In this document: positions 15,250 through 24,074 of the stretch, one piece after another
Layout of the letters: each line of letters starts with the position of its first letter
Numbering within the stretch: the stretch's first letter is position 1
IMG/VR virus record: IMGVR_UViG_3300017987_000070
Coordinates: 1-64,000 of that record
Length of the DNA stretch: 64,000 nucleotides
Source: a virus
Strand: one strand, 5' to 3'
Notes under the pieces: generated by a model
Told to the model about the DNA's origin: nothing
What the model saw: only the letters and a program-made list of their open reading frames with translations
Database searches by the model: none
Translations under genes and position numbers: made by a program

Positions 15250-18200
15250 ATGGCCGACGAAGAATTTGATTTTCTGCTGCATGTGGACGACAACATTGGC
15301 GATACGCTCCTGCGGCTCGGCAACTTGTCCAAGGGTCTAGACCAAGCCAAGAAAGAGCTTGAAGGTCTGGCCACGGTCAGCAAGAAAAACAAGAAGGCGT
15401 TCACCGACCTTGAGTTGGGCGTCGCGAACCTTGTGGACGTGTCGACGGAAGCCGTCAAGGCCGCACACTATGGTCACACCTTCAAAGACGCCGCAAAGGA
15501 CGTGGAGGGTCTGGTAGGGAAAGTCAAGGATCTCCGAGCCGTTCATGCGGAAGCACTTGACGCTCAAACCAAAGGGCAGGAAGAACTCGCCAAGCAGAAG
15601 ACTGCCGAGTACAAAGAACGCTTCAAGATGATCAGTCAAGAGAAGAAGGCGGTTCTTGACTCTATGTCCGCTCAGTCGAAGAAGCTCAAGAAGATCTTCG
15701 TCGACGACAAGAAGAAGCTCGACGAGTTCGCGGATAAGAAGCTCCCCGACACTTTGGGGAAGGGTATCGGCAACGCCATCAAGTCGGCTCTGGGAGGAGA
15801 CCTCCAGGGTGTCATAGGAGGTCTGGGTCAAAGCGCGGGCGGTCTTGGTCAGTTAGGTGCGGGGCGAATCCGTAACAAAAGTCAACAGCGAGCGTTGCGC
15901 CGTCAAATGGCGGGCAAGGGTAAAGGAGGAATCCCAGGAGGCGGCAAAGCGATGGCGGCTCTGGGCAAGTTCGCCAAGGTCTTGGGGCCTCTTGCAATCG
16001 CGGTCGGAGGTCTGGGTGCCATCGTCAAGCTCCTCATGGATGCGGAAGCTCAAACCAAGGAACTCAACTCTGAGTTACTAAACCAAGTTCCCTATTACAC
16101 CCTCGCACAAGACGGGTTTGAAGGCGCGAACGATCGCCTCTCTCAGATGCGAGAGGTGGCTACGGATTTCTCTCGTAACATGCGCCTGGGTATGGACCCC
16201 AAGATGCACTATGAGGTCATCGGGGCTCTCCAAGAGCACAACGCGAACCTCATGACACTCGAAGAGGGGTACGCGGACTTCGGCGCTATGGCCGCTGATG
16301 TCATTGAGACCGTGCGTCAGACCTCTCTGAACATGGGAACCTCTTTGTCTGAGACCGCAGGCTTTGTGGCCGAACTCAGGGACATTCACGGGCAGTCTAT
16401 GGATGTGATCAAGTCCGACTTGCAGTTGATGGTCACGCTCTCCCGAGAGGCAGGCATCTCCACCAAGAAGTTCTTCGGTACGATCGCTCAGTTGTCGGGG
16501 CAGATGGGCCTCTACAACTTCAAGCTCGAAGAGGCCGCAGGCTTGCTCACTCAAATGAACAAGATCATGGACTCCAAGTCCGCTGAGGCGTTCACCACTC
16601 AGATGGTCACGGGGCTCAAGGAGCAGAACGCACAGGAGCGTTTGAAGACTATCATTTTGGCAGGGCAGGGGAAGGTCACCAAGATGCTTAGAGAGACCTC
16701 TCAAGACATGCTCACCGACATCGTGAAGGTGGACAAGGGGTTTGGGGGAATCAATGCTCAGCTTGCCGCTATGGGTTATGAGGGGGTGACCAATGCCAAG
16801 GAACTTGGAAAACGACTCAAAGAACTCAGGAAGGATGGAGAGTACCAAGAACTGATGTTCCGGGTCAACAGGAATGTGAGCGAAGAGGCGGGTCGTCAGT
16901 TGTCTATGGCGGGTAAGATGGCTCAAGACGTGGAAAAGGGGGGTCTTCGTCTTGTAGACGCTTTGGGTAACCTTGGCGCGATGGACAATGTAGAAGTTCA
17001 GATTGAGATGCTGGAGAACATCTTCGGCCCTATCGAAGATATCCCTGTCATCATGGCAGAGCAGCTCGGGTTTAGTGAAGCGCAACTCAAGCAAATGCAG
17101 AGGTTTTCGGAGATTTCGCAAGGTCAAGCCGACCTACTGTTCGATCAGCTCAAGAGAGTCGACGCTTCGGATGAGGACCAACGTAAAGACTTCAACGCCT
17201 TCGCAAAGCAAATGGGGATCAACGCCAAGCTTCAGGAGGACGGAACACTCATTAACGCCGAGACCAAGCAAATCATCAAAGATGAGTACGACGTCACGCG
17301 CGCCATGACCTCAGAGGCTAAAGATAGAGCCAAGAAGAGCGCCAAGTCGCAGAAGAGCGCTGCGGAAAAGCAGATAGACGCGACCCGTAAAGTCTCCGAC
17401 ATCCTCCAGCTCCTCGTGTATCAAGCTCTGAATTCTATCTCGTTTGCAGTGGAAGGTATTTACGGATTCATGCGCAAGGTCTTCGGTAAGTCCGAGAGCA
17501 AAAGTGAACAAATGGCGCGCGGAGTACGCAATCGTCAAGCCGAGATCAGAAACTTGAGATCCCGACGTATGCAATCTACCGACCCTCTTGAAAAGGCAAG
17601 GCTCTCCGAGGAGATCAGTCGGAAAGAGGCGGATCTCAAGCCCCTGGAAGGAAAGCTTGCTATGCAGCGTCGCATGGACGCCGAGATGGCACTTGCTAAA
17701 AGTGAAGGGCGCTCTCAACAGGGTTATCAAGAGTACCGGAAGTTCCTAGAAGGCGGCGGCGACATGACGTTCAAAGACTTTCAGGGCCTCAAGTCAAAGT
17801 CTGTATCTCAGGCTCAAGAGTCTCTCGACTTCCGTAAGAGAAAGTATAACTCCCTTCTAGACCCCAACGTCTACGTCGACCCAGAAGGTAAGAACCTTAC
17901 GGGGACACAGGTCGCCAAAAAGACAAATGAAAAAGCTTCGGAGATCTTTGAGGAAGAGCTTAGCGCTCATAAAACCATTTCAGAAGAAGGTAATGCCATT
18001 CAATCCGAGATTAGAGATAAGATCTCAGAGGGGATGTATACCCAAGCCCAGAAGGCCGTTATCACCAATGATATCCTGAAGAACCGTGGTATCAACATTA
18101 ACACTGAAGCTGCAAAGAAGTTCCGAGACGCTCAGGTGGAGGCCCTTCAGATCGCGGAGATGACCAAGCGTCTAGGCGGAGCGTTCGGAGGCTCCGCAGG

Positions 18201-18642
18201 CAGGGTGGCTCGTATGATGGTTGAATCTGGTATGACTGCCGGGGATAAGGATGTGTCATCTTTGCTCGGGGCGGACCTTAGTTCTGCACAGAAAGAAGCT
18301 CTCAAGTCGGAGAGGGCCTACGACTCCAAGCTGTTAAAACAGCAATTTGAGGGAGTTAAGAAGAGGCTCCTCCCCGCTCAGGACGCCAAGATCCTCTCGG
18401 GAGGATTTGCACCCCTGGCGTTCTCGCCCGGCGATCTGGTGATCAAGGAGAGCGCCATCGCCCGTACCCAGAGAGGAGGTCCCGGTTCCATGCTCAAGGC
18501 TCTCGGTGGAGCTGCCGGAGGTGGTGGCGGTGGAGGTACGGTCAACTTCAACGTGACCGTGAACAACCCGCAGCAAGGCGACGTGCAGGAAGAGATTCTT
18601 CGCGCCTACGAGATGATCAAACGTAAAGAGATGGGAGGCTGA
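15250..18642 (+). CDS. Tail tape measure protein
   Basis: The long helical protein (1,130 aa) spans the tail lumen and sets tail length. It has a coiled-coil N-terminal part (about 20-165), a Gly-rich loop, a hydrophobic segment near residue 240 (LGPLAIAVGGLGAIVKLLM), a long helical middle and a Gly-rich tract near the C terminus (GGAAGGGGGGG) before TVNFNVTVNNPQ, a typical tape-measure ending. At roughly 0.15 nm per residue the tail would be about 170 nm. The upstream gene ends at 15244; a GTG at 15241 would overlap it, but the ATG at 15250 (MADEEFDF) is the more natural start. Start choice changes only three residues. Confidence 0.88.
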   Translation: MADEEFDFLLHVDDNIGDTLLRLGNLSKGLDQAKKELEGLATVSKKNKKAFTDLELGVANLVDVSTEAVKAAHYGHTFKDAAKDVEGLVGKVKDLRAVHAEALDAQTKGQEELAKQKTAEYKERFKMISQEKKAVLDSMSAQSKKLKKIFVDDKKKLDEFADKKLPDTLGKGIGNAIKSALGGDLQGVIGGLGQSAGGLGQLGAGRIRNKSQQRALRRQMAGKGKGGIPGGGKAMAALGKFAKVLGPLAIAVGGLGAIVKLLMDAEAQTKELNSELLNQVPYYTLAQDGFEGANDRLSQMREVATDFSRNMRLGMDPKMHYEVIGALQEHNANLMTLEEGYADFGAMAADVIETVRQTSLNMGTSLSETAGFVAELRDIHGQSMDVIKSDLQLMVTLSREAGISTKKFFGTIAQLSGQMGLYNFKLEEAAGLLTQMNKIMDSKSAEAFTTQMVTGLKEQNAQERLKTIILAGQGKVTKMLRETSQDMLTDIVKVDKGFGGINAQLAAMGYEGVTNAKELGKRLKELRKDGEYQELMFRVNRNVSEEAGRQLSMAGKMAQDVEKGGLRLVDALGNLGAMDNVEVQIEMLENIFGPIEDIPVIMAEQLGFSEAQLKQMQRFSEISQGQADLLFDQLKRVDASDEDQRKDFNAFAKQMGINAKLQEDGTLINAETKQIIKDEYDVTRAMTSEAKDRAKKSAKSQKSAAEKQIDATRKVSDILQLLVYQALNSISFAVEGIYGFMRKVFGKSESKSEQMARGVRNRQAEIRNLRSRRMQSTDPLEKARLSEEISRKEADLKPLEGKLAMQRRMDAEMALAKSEGRSQQGYQEYRKFLEGGGDMTFKDFQGLKSKSVSQAQESLDFRKRKYNSLLDPNVYVDPEGKNLTGTQVAKKTNEKASEIFEEELSAHKTISEEGNAIQSEIRDKISEGMYTQAQKAVITNDILKNRGININTEAAKKFRDAQVEALQIAEMTKRLGGAFGGSAGRVARMMVESGMTAGDKDVSSLLGADLSSAQKEALKSERAYDSKLLKQQFEGVKKRLLPAQDAKILSGGFAPLAFSPGDLVIKESAIARTQRGGPGSMLKALGGAAGGGGGGGTVNFNVTVNNPQQGDVQEEILRAYEMIKRKEMGG

Positions 18643-18645
18643 TCC

Positions 18646-19197
18646 ATGCCACAACCAACGACCAACTATGCTCAAATCCCGAGCGCCTTTTCGGGGGCAG
18701 ACGATCCCCGGTACGTCCCCATGCTCTTCCAAGTGGTGTCCCCAGACCTCACCACGCTCTTGCTTCCCGAGTTCCTATATCTCCACGTCAACCCGTCGAG
18801 CCTGGACCTCGGGTACTCCAAGGTCATCACGAGGATACAGACGCTTGGGGGCTTTGTCGAGCAACACTTTGGAGATCAACTCACGACCGTGAGCGCCTCT
18901 ATGGTGACGGGAGGGTTCATTTCGGTGGAGAGAGGTCTCACTACCTTCGACCGTCGAAACACGATCGCGTACCGCAAGTTCCAGCAGCTCTTGAGCGTGT
19001 TCAAGTCCAACGGCTCGGTCTACGACGATAGGGGAGTTGTCCAGTTCAACGGACGCATCCGAATCGTCTTTGGAGGGGGAACCTATGACGGCTACTTCAC
19101 CAACTTCGAGGTGAGTGAGAGCGCTGAAAAGCCGTTCATGTTCGACCTCTCGTTCAGCTTCAAGGCCACCAAGGAAGCGCGCTCACTACTATTCTGA
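18646..19197 (+). CDS. Baseplate or tail-end protein, 183 aa
   Basis: The protein has the pattern FLYLHVNPSSLDLGYSKVIT, then LGGFVEQHFGDQL, FQQLLSVFKSNGSVYDDRG and IVFGGGTYDGYFTNFEV. The same pattern occurs in the last 160 residues of the next gene product (LVMYINPESFSVSYSHMV, IIEHWG, FMSLYQSYRNNSYIYNNDG, IFYGEKVYTGTFDSF), so the two are paralogous domains. This fold sits after the tape measure and before the hub and is probably a tube-like ring where tail tube meets baseplate, in the manner of T4 gp48/gp54, but that link is inferred. It is a single-domain protein of about the expected size. Confidence 0.65.
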   Translation: MPQPTTNYAQIPSAFSGADDPRYVPMLFQVVSPDLTTLLLPEFLYLHVNPSSLDLGYSKVITRIQTLGGFVEQHFGDQLTTVSASMVTGGFISVERGLTTFDRRNTIAYRKFQQLLSVFKSNGSVYDDRGVVQFNGRIRIVFGGGTYDGYFTNFEVSESAEKPFMFDLSFSFKATKEARSLLF

Positions 19198-19206
19198 GGA
19201 GCCCTC

Positions 19207-20634
19207 ATGACCATCGTGCAAGTCGATCCGCGCATCAGGGCCTTCCTGAACGAAGACGAGTCAATCAACAACTTTCAGCGGGATCAGATCCGTAAGACAT
19301 TCCAGACCACGATCACAGAGCTGTTCGAGTACGGCGCCTTGGAGTTCGGTCAGGGCTACGACCTCAAGCTGACACCCACCACGTTCCAGGCGGTTCGTCC
19401 TACCAAGAGACCCCTGATCCCTATGGTGATCTCCCTCATTCCCCCGGATGAGTTCCCCTCGGGAGAGTTCCGTACCACACGGGTACCTTCTCCCCAAGAC
19501 GTCCCTCTTCGTCTGGTCCGCACGACCCGGAACGGGGGCGCGCAAACCGGAAGGCAGGTCAACGTCGAGACCGTGCGTGAGATAGCAAGCATCGTGCCTG
19601 ACCAAAACGGCTTCCTCGTGACCGCCGTACCGTTCACCACGACGCTGAGCTTCAGCTTTCGAACAGACGTCAACACGCTCGCTCAAGCTCGAATCCCGGT
19701 TCAGTTCACCTCATCGAACCCTGAAGTCTTGGAGGTAGACGAAGCCGGTGTCGTGACCGTCAACGAGATTCCCCTCCAGGGGGAGTCGGTTACGATCTCC
19801 GGGTTCACGCAAGAGGGTCAGCCTCTCAACGCGACCGTACTGTTCACCGCCAGTCCTATCTTCACGCCTGAGCAAGCTCCACCCCCTACTCCCATCGAGG
19901 AAGTGAGCGACAACGCCATAGAGACTCGTGTGGCGGTCAACGCAGACACGTTGGGAACGGAGTTTCTGGAGTCTCAGGAGCAACGGTACCGGACTCTCTT
20001 GACTCAGGGTCAGCGTAGTGACGTGGAACTCGAAGACAACTTGGAAGTCATCACCGAACGTAGGCAGCGGATCGTAGACATCTTCGCAGAAGAGTCACAG
20101 AGCATCCAACAGCAACGCACGATCGGAGCCAACGAGGACTTCATTCGTCGTCAAGTGCAAGTGTTCAAGGCTCTCCCTCCTCTGGTGATGTATATCAACC
20201 CTGAGAGCTTCTCAGTATCGTACTCTCATATGGTCTCGGACGGAAACCGTGGCCGTGATGGTTATATCATAGAACACTGGGGTCTAGAGCAACCTACCAT
20301 CAGCGCGTCCGGTAAGATCGGTGCCGCGTACATCTCTACGGTAGGCACGAACGGTCAAGCCGCAGGTGGTCTTACGAGAAAGCTCCGCCGAGGGTCGGCT
20401 GCGTACCAGAAGTTCATGTCGCTCTACCAGAGCTACCGGAACAACTCCTACATCTACAACAACGATGGTCGTATCGCCCTGATGGGATCTGTCAAGATCT
20501 TTTACGGGGAGAAGGTCTATACAGGAACCTTCGACTCATTCTCTATCAACGAGACTGAGGATAGCCCCTTCTCTCTTCAGTACAGCTTCGACTTCACCGT
20601 TCGTTTTGAAGACCACATCTTTGAGGATACATGA
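19207..20634 (+). CDS. Baseplate protein with Ig-like insert and tube-like C-terminal domain
   Basis: Three parts: an N-terminal domain (about 1-145), a bacterial Ig-like group 2 domain (about 150-215, with VQFTSSNPEVLEVDEAGVVT) and a C-terminal domain (about 315-475) paralogous to the 18646 protein. A helical linker (residues 240-310) with DRYRTLL- and RQRIVDI-like features lies between. Ig-like domains are often surface decorations that bind carbohydrates or other virion parts. The protein follows the single-domain paralogue by nine bases and overlaps the hub gene by ATGA, so the group is co-translated. It is probably a ring between tube and hub. Confidence 0.65.
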   Translation: MTIVQVDPRIRAFLNEDESINNFQRDQIRKTFQTTITELFEYGALEFGQGYDLKLTPTTFQAVRPTKRPLIPMVISLIPPDEFPSGEFRTTRVPSPQDVPLRLVRTTRNGGAQTGRQVNVETVREIASIVPDQNGFLVTAVPFTTTLSFSFRTDVNTLAQARIPVQFTSSNPEVLEVDEAGVVTVNEIPLQGESVTISGFTQEGQPLNATVLFTASPIFTPEQAPPPTPIEEVSDNAIETRVAVNADTLGTEFLESQEQRYRTLLTQGQRSDVELEDNLEVITERRQRIVDIFAEESQSIQQQRTIGANEDFIRRQVQVFKALPPLVMYINPESFSVSYSHMVSDGNRGRDGYIIEHWGLEQPTISASGKIGAAYISTVGTNGQAAGGLTRKLRRGSAAYQKFMSLYQSYRNNSYIYNNDGRIALMGSVKIFYGEKVYTGTFDSFSINETEDSPFSLQYSFDFTVRFEDHIFEDT

Positions 20635-23600
20635 TGCCCTATCGAGGTACATACGAGGACAACAAACGTCCCGTCATCGCGACGGCACCCGACTGTCTGG
20701 TCTTCCTCAACGGTCAGTTGGCGCTCCCCTCGGGAGGCAACCCAACCAAGAAGGTGAACATCCAACCTTATGTGACGGGCGTGAGCTGCACCCTGGGTAT
20801 CGAGAACTCTCCCGGCAACGCCTCGGTATCCTTGCATATCCCGCGCCATGCCACGGATGACTTCTTTCGTGGAGGTCAGTTGATCCTCACGACCATGATG
20901 GAAGTGCGTATCTACATCAAGGGACACTTCCTCGTGGGAGGTGCCCCACGCTACTACCCCGCTTTCTGGGGAGTCGTCACCTCAGTCAACCATCAGTGGT
21001 CCGGGGGAGAGCGTACCGTGGACCTCGCGTGTCAGGACATCCTGTATTGGTGGACGATTCAACGTATCAACATCAACCCGTCTTATCAAGGTGCAAAGAC
21101 GACGACTCAGAGCAAGTTCAACGTCAAGGGCTCAGGTGTCTTCACGGGCAACAACCCTTACGACGTCATTTACTCGCTCTCTCGCTATGCCTACGGTGAT
21201 GCGGTCAACGCAAACATCTTCCTCCGAGGACGTCAGCAGCGAACCGAGCCCAATCAGCAAGAGAATCTTCAGCTCATGGCCTACTGGACTCGTCAGTGGG
21301 GCAGAATCGCTTATGCGTTGAGGATGTATGGCCCCAACGGAGAGATTATCCAGGGCAACACGCTCGCGGCCCTCTTGAGCAAGGAGAACCGTCAGGCAGC
21401 TTTCCTTGGGCGCTCAGGAACCACCGCAAGGAACCGCTCCCAGAAAGCAGGTGGGTTCAAGCAGTTAGACGTTGATCTCACCAAGATTTCTGCGTTCTCA
21501 GAGGTCGCATCACGTATCGGTTCGTTCGATTTGTTCACCTCCGAGTTCCAGACCAAGAAGGAGATCGCGGACACCGCCAAGACCGCCATCGGCTACGAAC
21601 TCTTCATGGATGTCACCGGCGAGATCGTCTTCAAGCCTCCCTTCTACAACTTGGATGTGATCCCCAACAAGCCGGTTTCTTGGATTCGCCCTATCGACAT
21701 CATCTCCGAGTCTTACGCAGAGAACCCTCCTGATGTGACGTTCCTCGAAGGCACAGGTAACGCGGTTCGTAACCTTCAGATTGGTGAAGCCGAGGTGGTC
21801 AAGCCTCGCGCTACCTACGTGGACTACAGGCTCGTAGCCAAGTATGGGTGGAAGCCGGGATCGTACAACTCGGAGTTCTTTGGTGCAGGTCTGGGTGTCA
21901 ATGCCTCAAGGAACCTCTTCTTTCACCTCGTCGACGAACTGGACCGCCAGAACGCTCGTGTCCACACCAGTCAGATCACGATCCCCATCCGCCCCGAGCT
22001 TCGGCTTGGCTACCCCGTGTATGTCGAGTCTCAGGACGCGTACTACTACGTGGAGGGTATCTCTCACAACTTCTCCTTTGCGGGCAACTGCACGACGTCC
22101 CTCACGCTCATGGCGCGCCGTACCAAGTTCTATGCTGCGTTCCCGTTTTGGAACCGGACCCTCAACACGGAAGGGCAGGAGCGTGATCAGTCTCAGTTGA
22201 ATAGCGTGCCAGGAGACAACCCGGAGGCTCAGGCTTCCCCTGGAGAGACCACGAACCCCAACCTGTACCCCACGAACCTGTACGCGCGCCCTATCGACCC
22301 TCTCTCGGGTAACCCCGTTGGGGATCGCAACGTCATCCTCACACCGGAACCTCCCACGAACTCCGATGATGAGCAGAGCACGACGGGACCTGCCATTGAT
22401 AGCTTCGATGAAATTGAGTCAGAATCCGAGGCGGCGTTGCGAGACCTCGTGAGCTTCAGGACACAGTTCCGAATCTTCGGGAACTTCGACTACGTGTACC
22501 AGATCGATCCCAACCGGGACAACGTGATTGACGCGGAGAACGCACCTTTGCAGAGCCTCTCTCTCACGAAGGTCAACGGGCGAAACCTCGCCCGCTTCCC
22601 GGTCTCGGATGAGCGTGGCTACGAGGTCGTGGGAGGATACCTCTACGGCAGGAACGTCAAGCTCACTCGCTCGGGCTTCGACTTCTCTAGACAAGGAGAT
22701 CGTCGCAGCAAGGCTCTCCTTGGGCTAGCACCTGACCAACCCGGCAAGGCGTCTAGCCAGACGAGCATGGACCCTCTCTTCATGACACCTCAAGCCGCCA
22801 ACGAGGAGTTCTCGACTCGAAAGGACAACGTGGTTCAGATCGATCCGAACAATTATGGCCGCCGTCTATTCGAGATCGCCCCTCAGACGTCGGGGATTGG
22901 GTCTGTGGCGTTCGCCCGTGGTATCCTTCCCTCTCTGGCAAAGGGCGTTAACTCACCTTCGTCCCCGTCTGGAAAGTACGCAGGAGTGCCTCAGTTCACA
23001 GGAACCACCGAGAGGTCATTCAGGAAGTCCTCTGCTGTGTCGAGGTGGCTACCCGCAATCAACCGCGCGCGTCAAGCCGTTGGTGTATCCGCTGAACAGT
23101 ATCCTGATGATGTGATCCTCGCTTTCATCGCCGTCGAGTCCAATGGACGATCGAACGCGCGCCGTACTACAGAGAGCGGTCAGCCCTCTCAGTTCAACGG
23201 ACTCTTGCAGATTGGTGTGGACAACGCTGCTTTCCTGGGTAGAACCAACACGGAGTTCCTTGGTACTGAGAGCTTTGATGAGGCAGCGGGGCAGGATGCC
23301 ATCGAGCACTTTCTTCGCGTTCAAGAGCGGTCCAAAGATATCCATGATTATGACCCGGACCGCCTCGCGATTGCATGGAAGGGAGGGCAGGGGACTACCA
23401 AGACGTTCAACCGGCTGCAATCTGAAGGCGCTACTGAGGAAGAACTCATCGCGTTTTTGGACAAGAGATGGGGCACCGATGGGTATGTAGAGGAGTTCCG
23501 TAGGGCTCGCTCCGTATGGCTTGACCCCGACTCTCAGGTCGTCGAGGTGCCTGAAGAGGAACTGGAAGAGTTGCCTGTCAACACGTTTGGTAACCCTCCA

Positions 23601-24074
23601 GAGGATGGTGATGTCGAGGCAACCCGAGCCTCGAACGTGCTCTTCGCTCGTGAGTTGCAGGCCAACCAAGAACAGGGTATCGACGCGTTGCCTTCTCTCT
23701 TCAGGCCAGTACGTGACCCCGAGATTCTGGACCAGATCAACACCTTCTTGCAGGATATATACCAGCAAGCCTTCGAGAGCGAGAAAGAGGTCGAGGCACG
23801 CCTCAGAGGACTCACACGTCGTCGCCCTCGCGTGAACACGCTCTCTCAAGTCCCTGTGCAGAATCCTCAGCCCGTGGATTCAAGGATCGTGGACACGCCG
23901 ATCAGTCGTAGCGAGGTCCAAGAGGGCCTGGAGGCTGGAGAATCTCTGGGTGAGATCTTCTCTCAAGAGGGTAGATGGGGGCAGGTGGAGAGCCAGTGGA
24001 CACGGGCGAAGGCTGAGTTCAACCGCGCGGGTGAGGCGATCAACCCCGGTGATGATGATGGAGACGACACATGA
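20631..24074 (+). CDS. Baseplate hub with C-terminal lysozyme-like (SLT) domain
   Basis: The N-terminal 510 residues have the features of a gp27/gpD-like hub: VTGVSCTLGIENSPGNASVS, VRIYIKGHF, AFWGVVTSVNHQW, VDLACQDI, and later LRLGYPVYVESQDAYYYVEG then TTSLTLMARRTKF. A low-complexity region follows (about 520-790). Residues 800-965 form a lytic-transglycosylase-like domain with IAVESNGRSNARR (catalytic Glu near 836) and FNGLLQIG, matching the ESxGxP and GLMQI motifs. The last 180 residues are acidic and helical. The domain would cut peptidoglycan during DNA entry. The ATG overlaps the upstream stop (ATGATG). Confidence 0.82.
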   Translation: MMPYRGTYEDNKRPVIATAPDCLVFLNGQLALPSGGNPTKKVNIQPYVTGVSCTLGIENSPGNASVSLHIPRHATDDFFRGGQLILTTMMEVRIYIKGHFLVGGAPRYYPAFWGVVTSVNHQWSGGERTVDLACQDILYWWTIQRININPSYQGAKTTTQSKFNVKGSGVFTGNNPYDVIYSLSRYAYGDAVNANIFLRGRQQRTEPNQQENLQLMAYWTRQWGRIAYALRMYGPNGEIIQGNTLAALLSKENRQAAFLGRSGTTARNRSQKAGGFKQLDVDLTKISAFSEVASRIGSFDLFTSEFQTKKEIADTAKTAIGYELFMDVTGEIVFKPPFYNLDVIPNKPVSWIRPIDIISESYAENPPDVTFLEGTGNAVRNLQIGEAEVVKPRATYVDYRLVAKYGWKPGSYNSEFFGAGLGVNASRNLFFHLVDELDRQNARVHTSQITIPIRPELRLGYPVYVESQDAYYYVEGISHNFSFAGNCTTSLTLMARRTKFYAAFPFWNRTLNTEGQERDQSQLNSVPGDNPEAQASPGETTNPNLYPTNLYARPIDPLSGNPVGDRNVILTPEPPTNSDDEQSTTGPAIDSFDEIESESEAALRDLVSFRTQFRIFGNFDYVYQIDPNRDNVIDAENAPLQSLSLTKVNGRNLARFPVSDERGYEVVGGYLYGRNVKLTRSGFDFSRQGDRRSKALLGLAPDQPGKASSQTSMDPLFMTPQAANEEFSTRKDNVVQIDPNNYGRRLFEIAPQTSGIGSVAFARGILPSLAKGVNSPSSPSGKYAGVPQFTGTTERSFRKSSAVSRWLPAINRARQAVGVSAEQYPDDVILAFIAVESNGRSNARRTTESGQPSQFNGLLQIGVDNAAFLGRTNTEFLGTESFDEAAGQDAIEHFLRVQERSKDIHDYDPDRLAIAWKGGQGTTKTFNRLQSEGATEEELIAFLDKRWGTDGYVEEFRRARSVWLDPDSQVVEVPEEELEELPVNTFGNPPEDGDVEATRASNVLFARELQANQEQGIDALPSLFRPVRDPEILDQINTFLQDIYQQAFESEKEVEARLRGLTRRRPRVNTLSQVPVQNPQPVDSRIVDTPISRSEVQEGLEAGESLGEIFSQEGRWGQVESQWTRAKAEFNRAGEAINPGDDDGDDT

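Noticed and set aside
16078-17127. 349-codon open frame antisense to the tape measure gene
   Set aside because: Composition rich in His and Leu reflects antisense of a coding strand; no motif or start signal.
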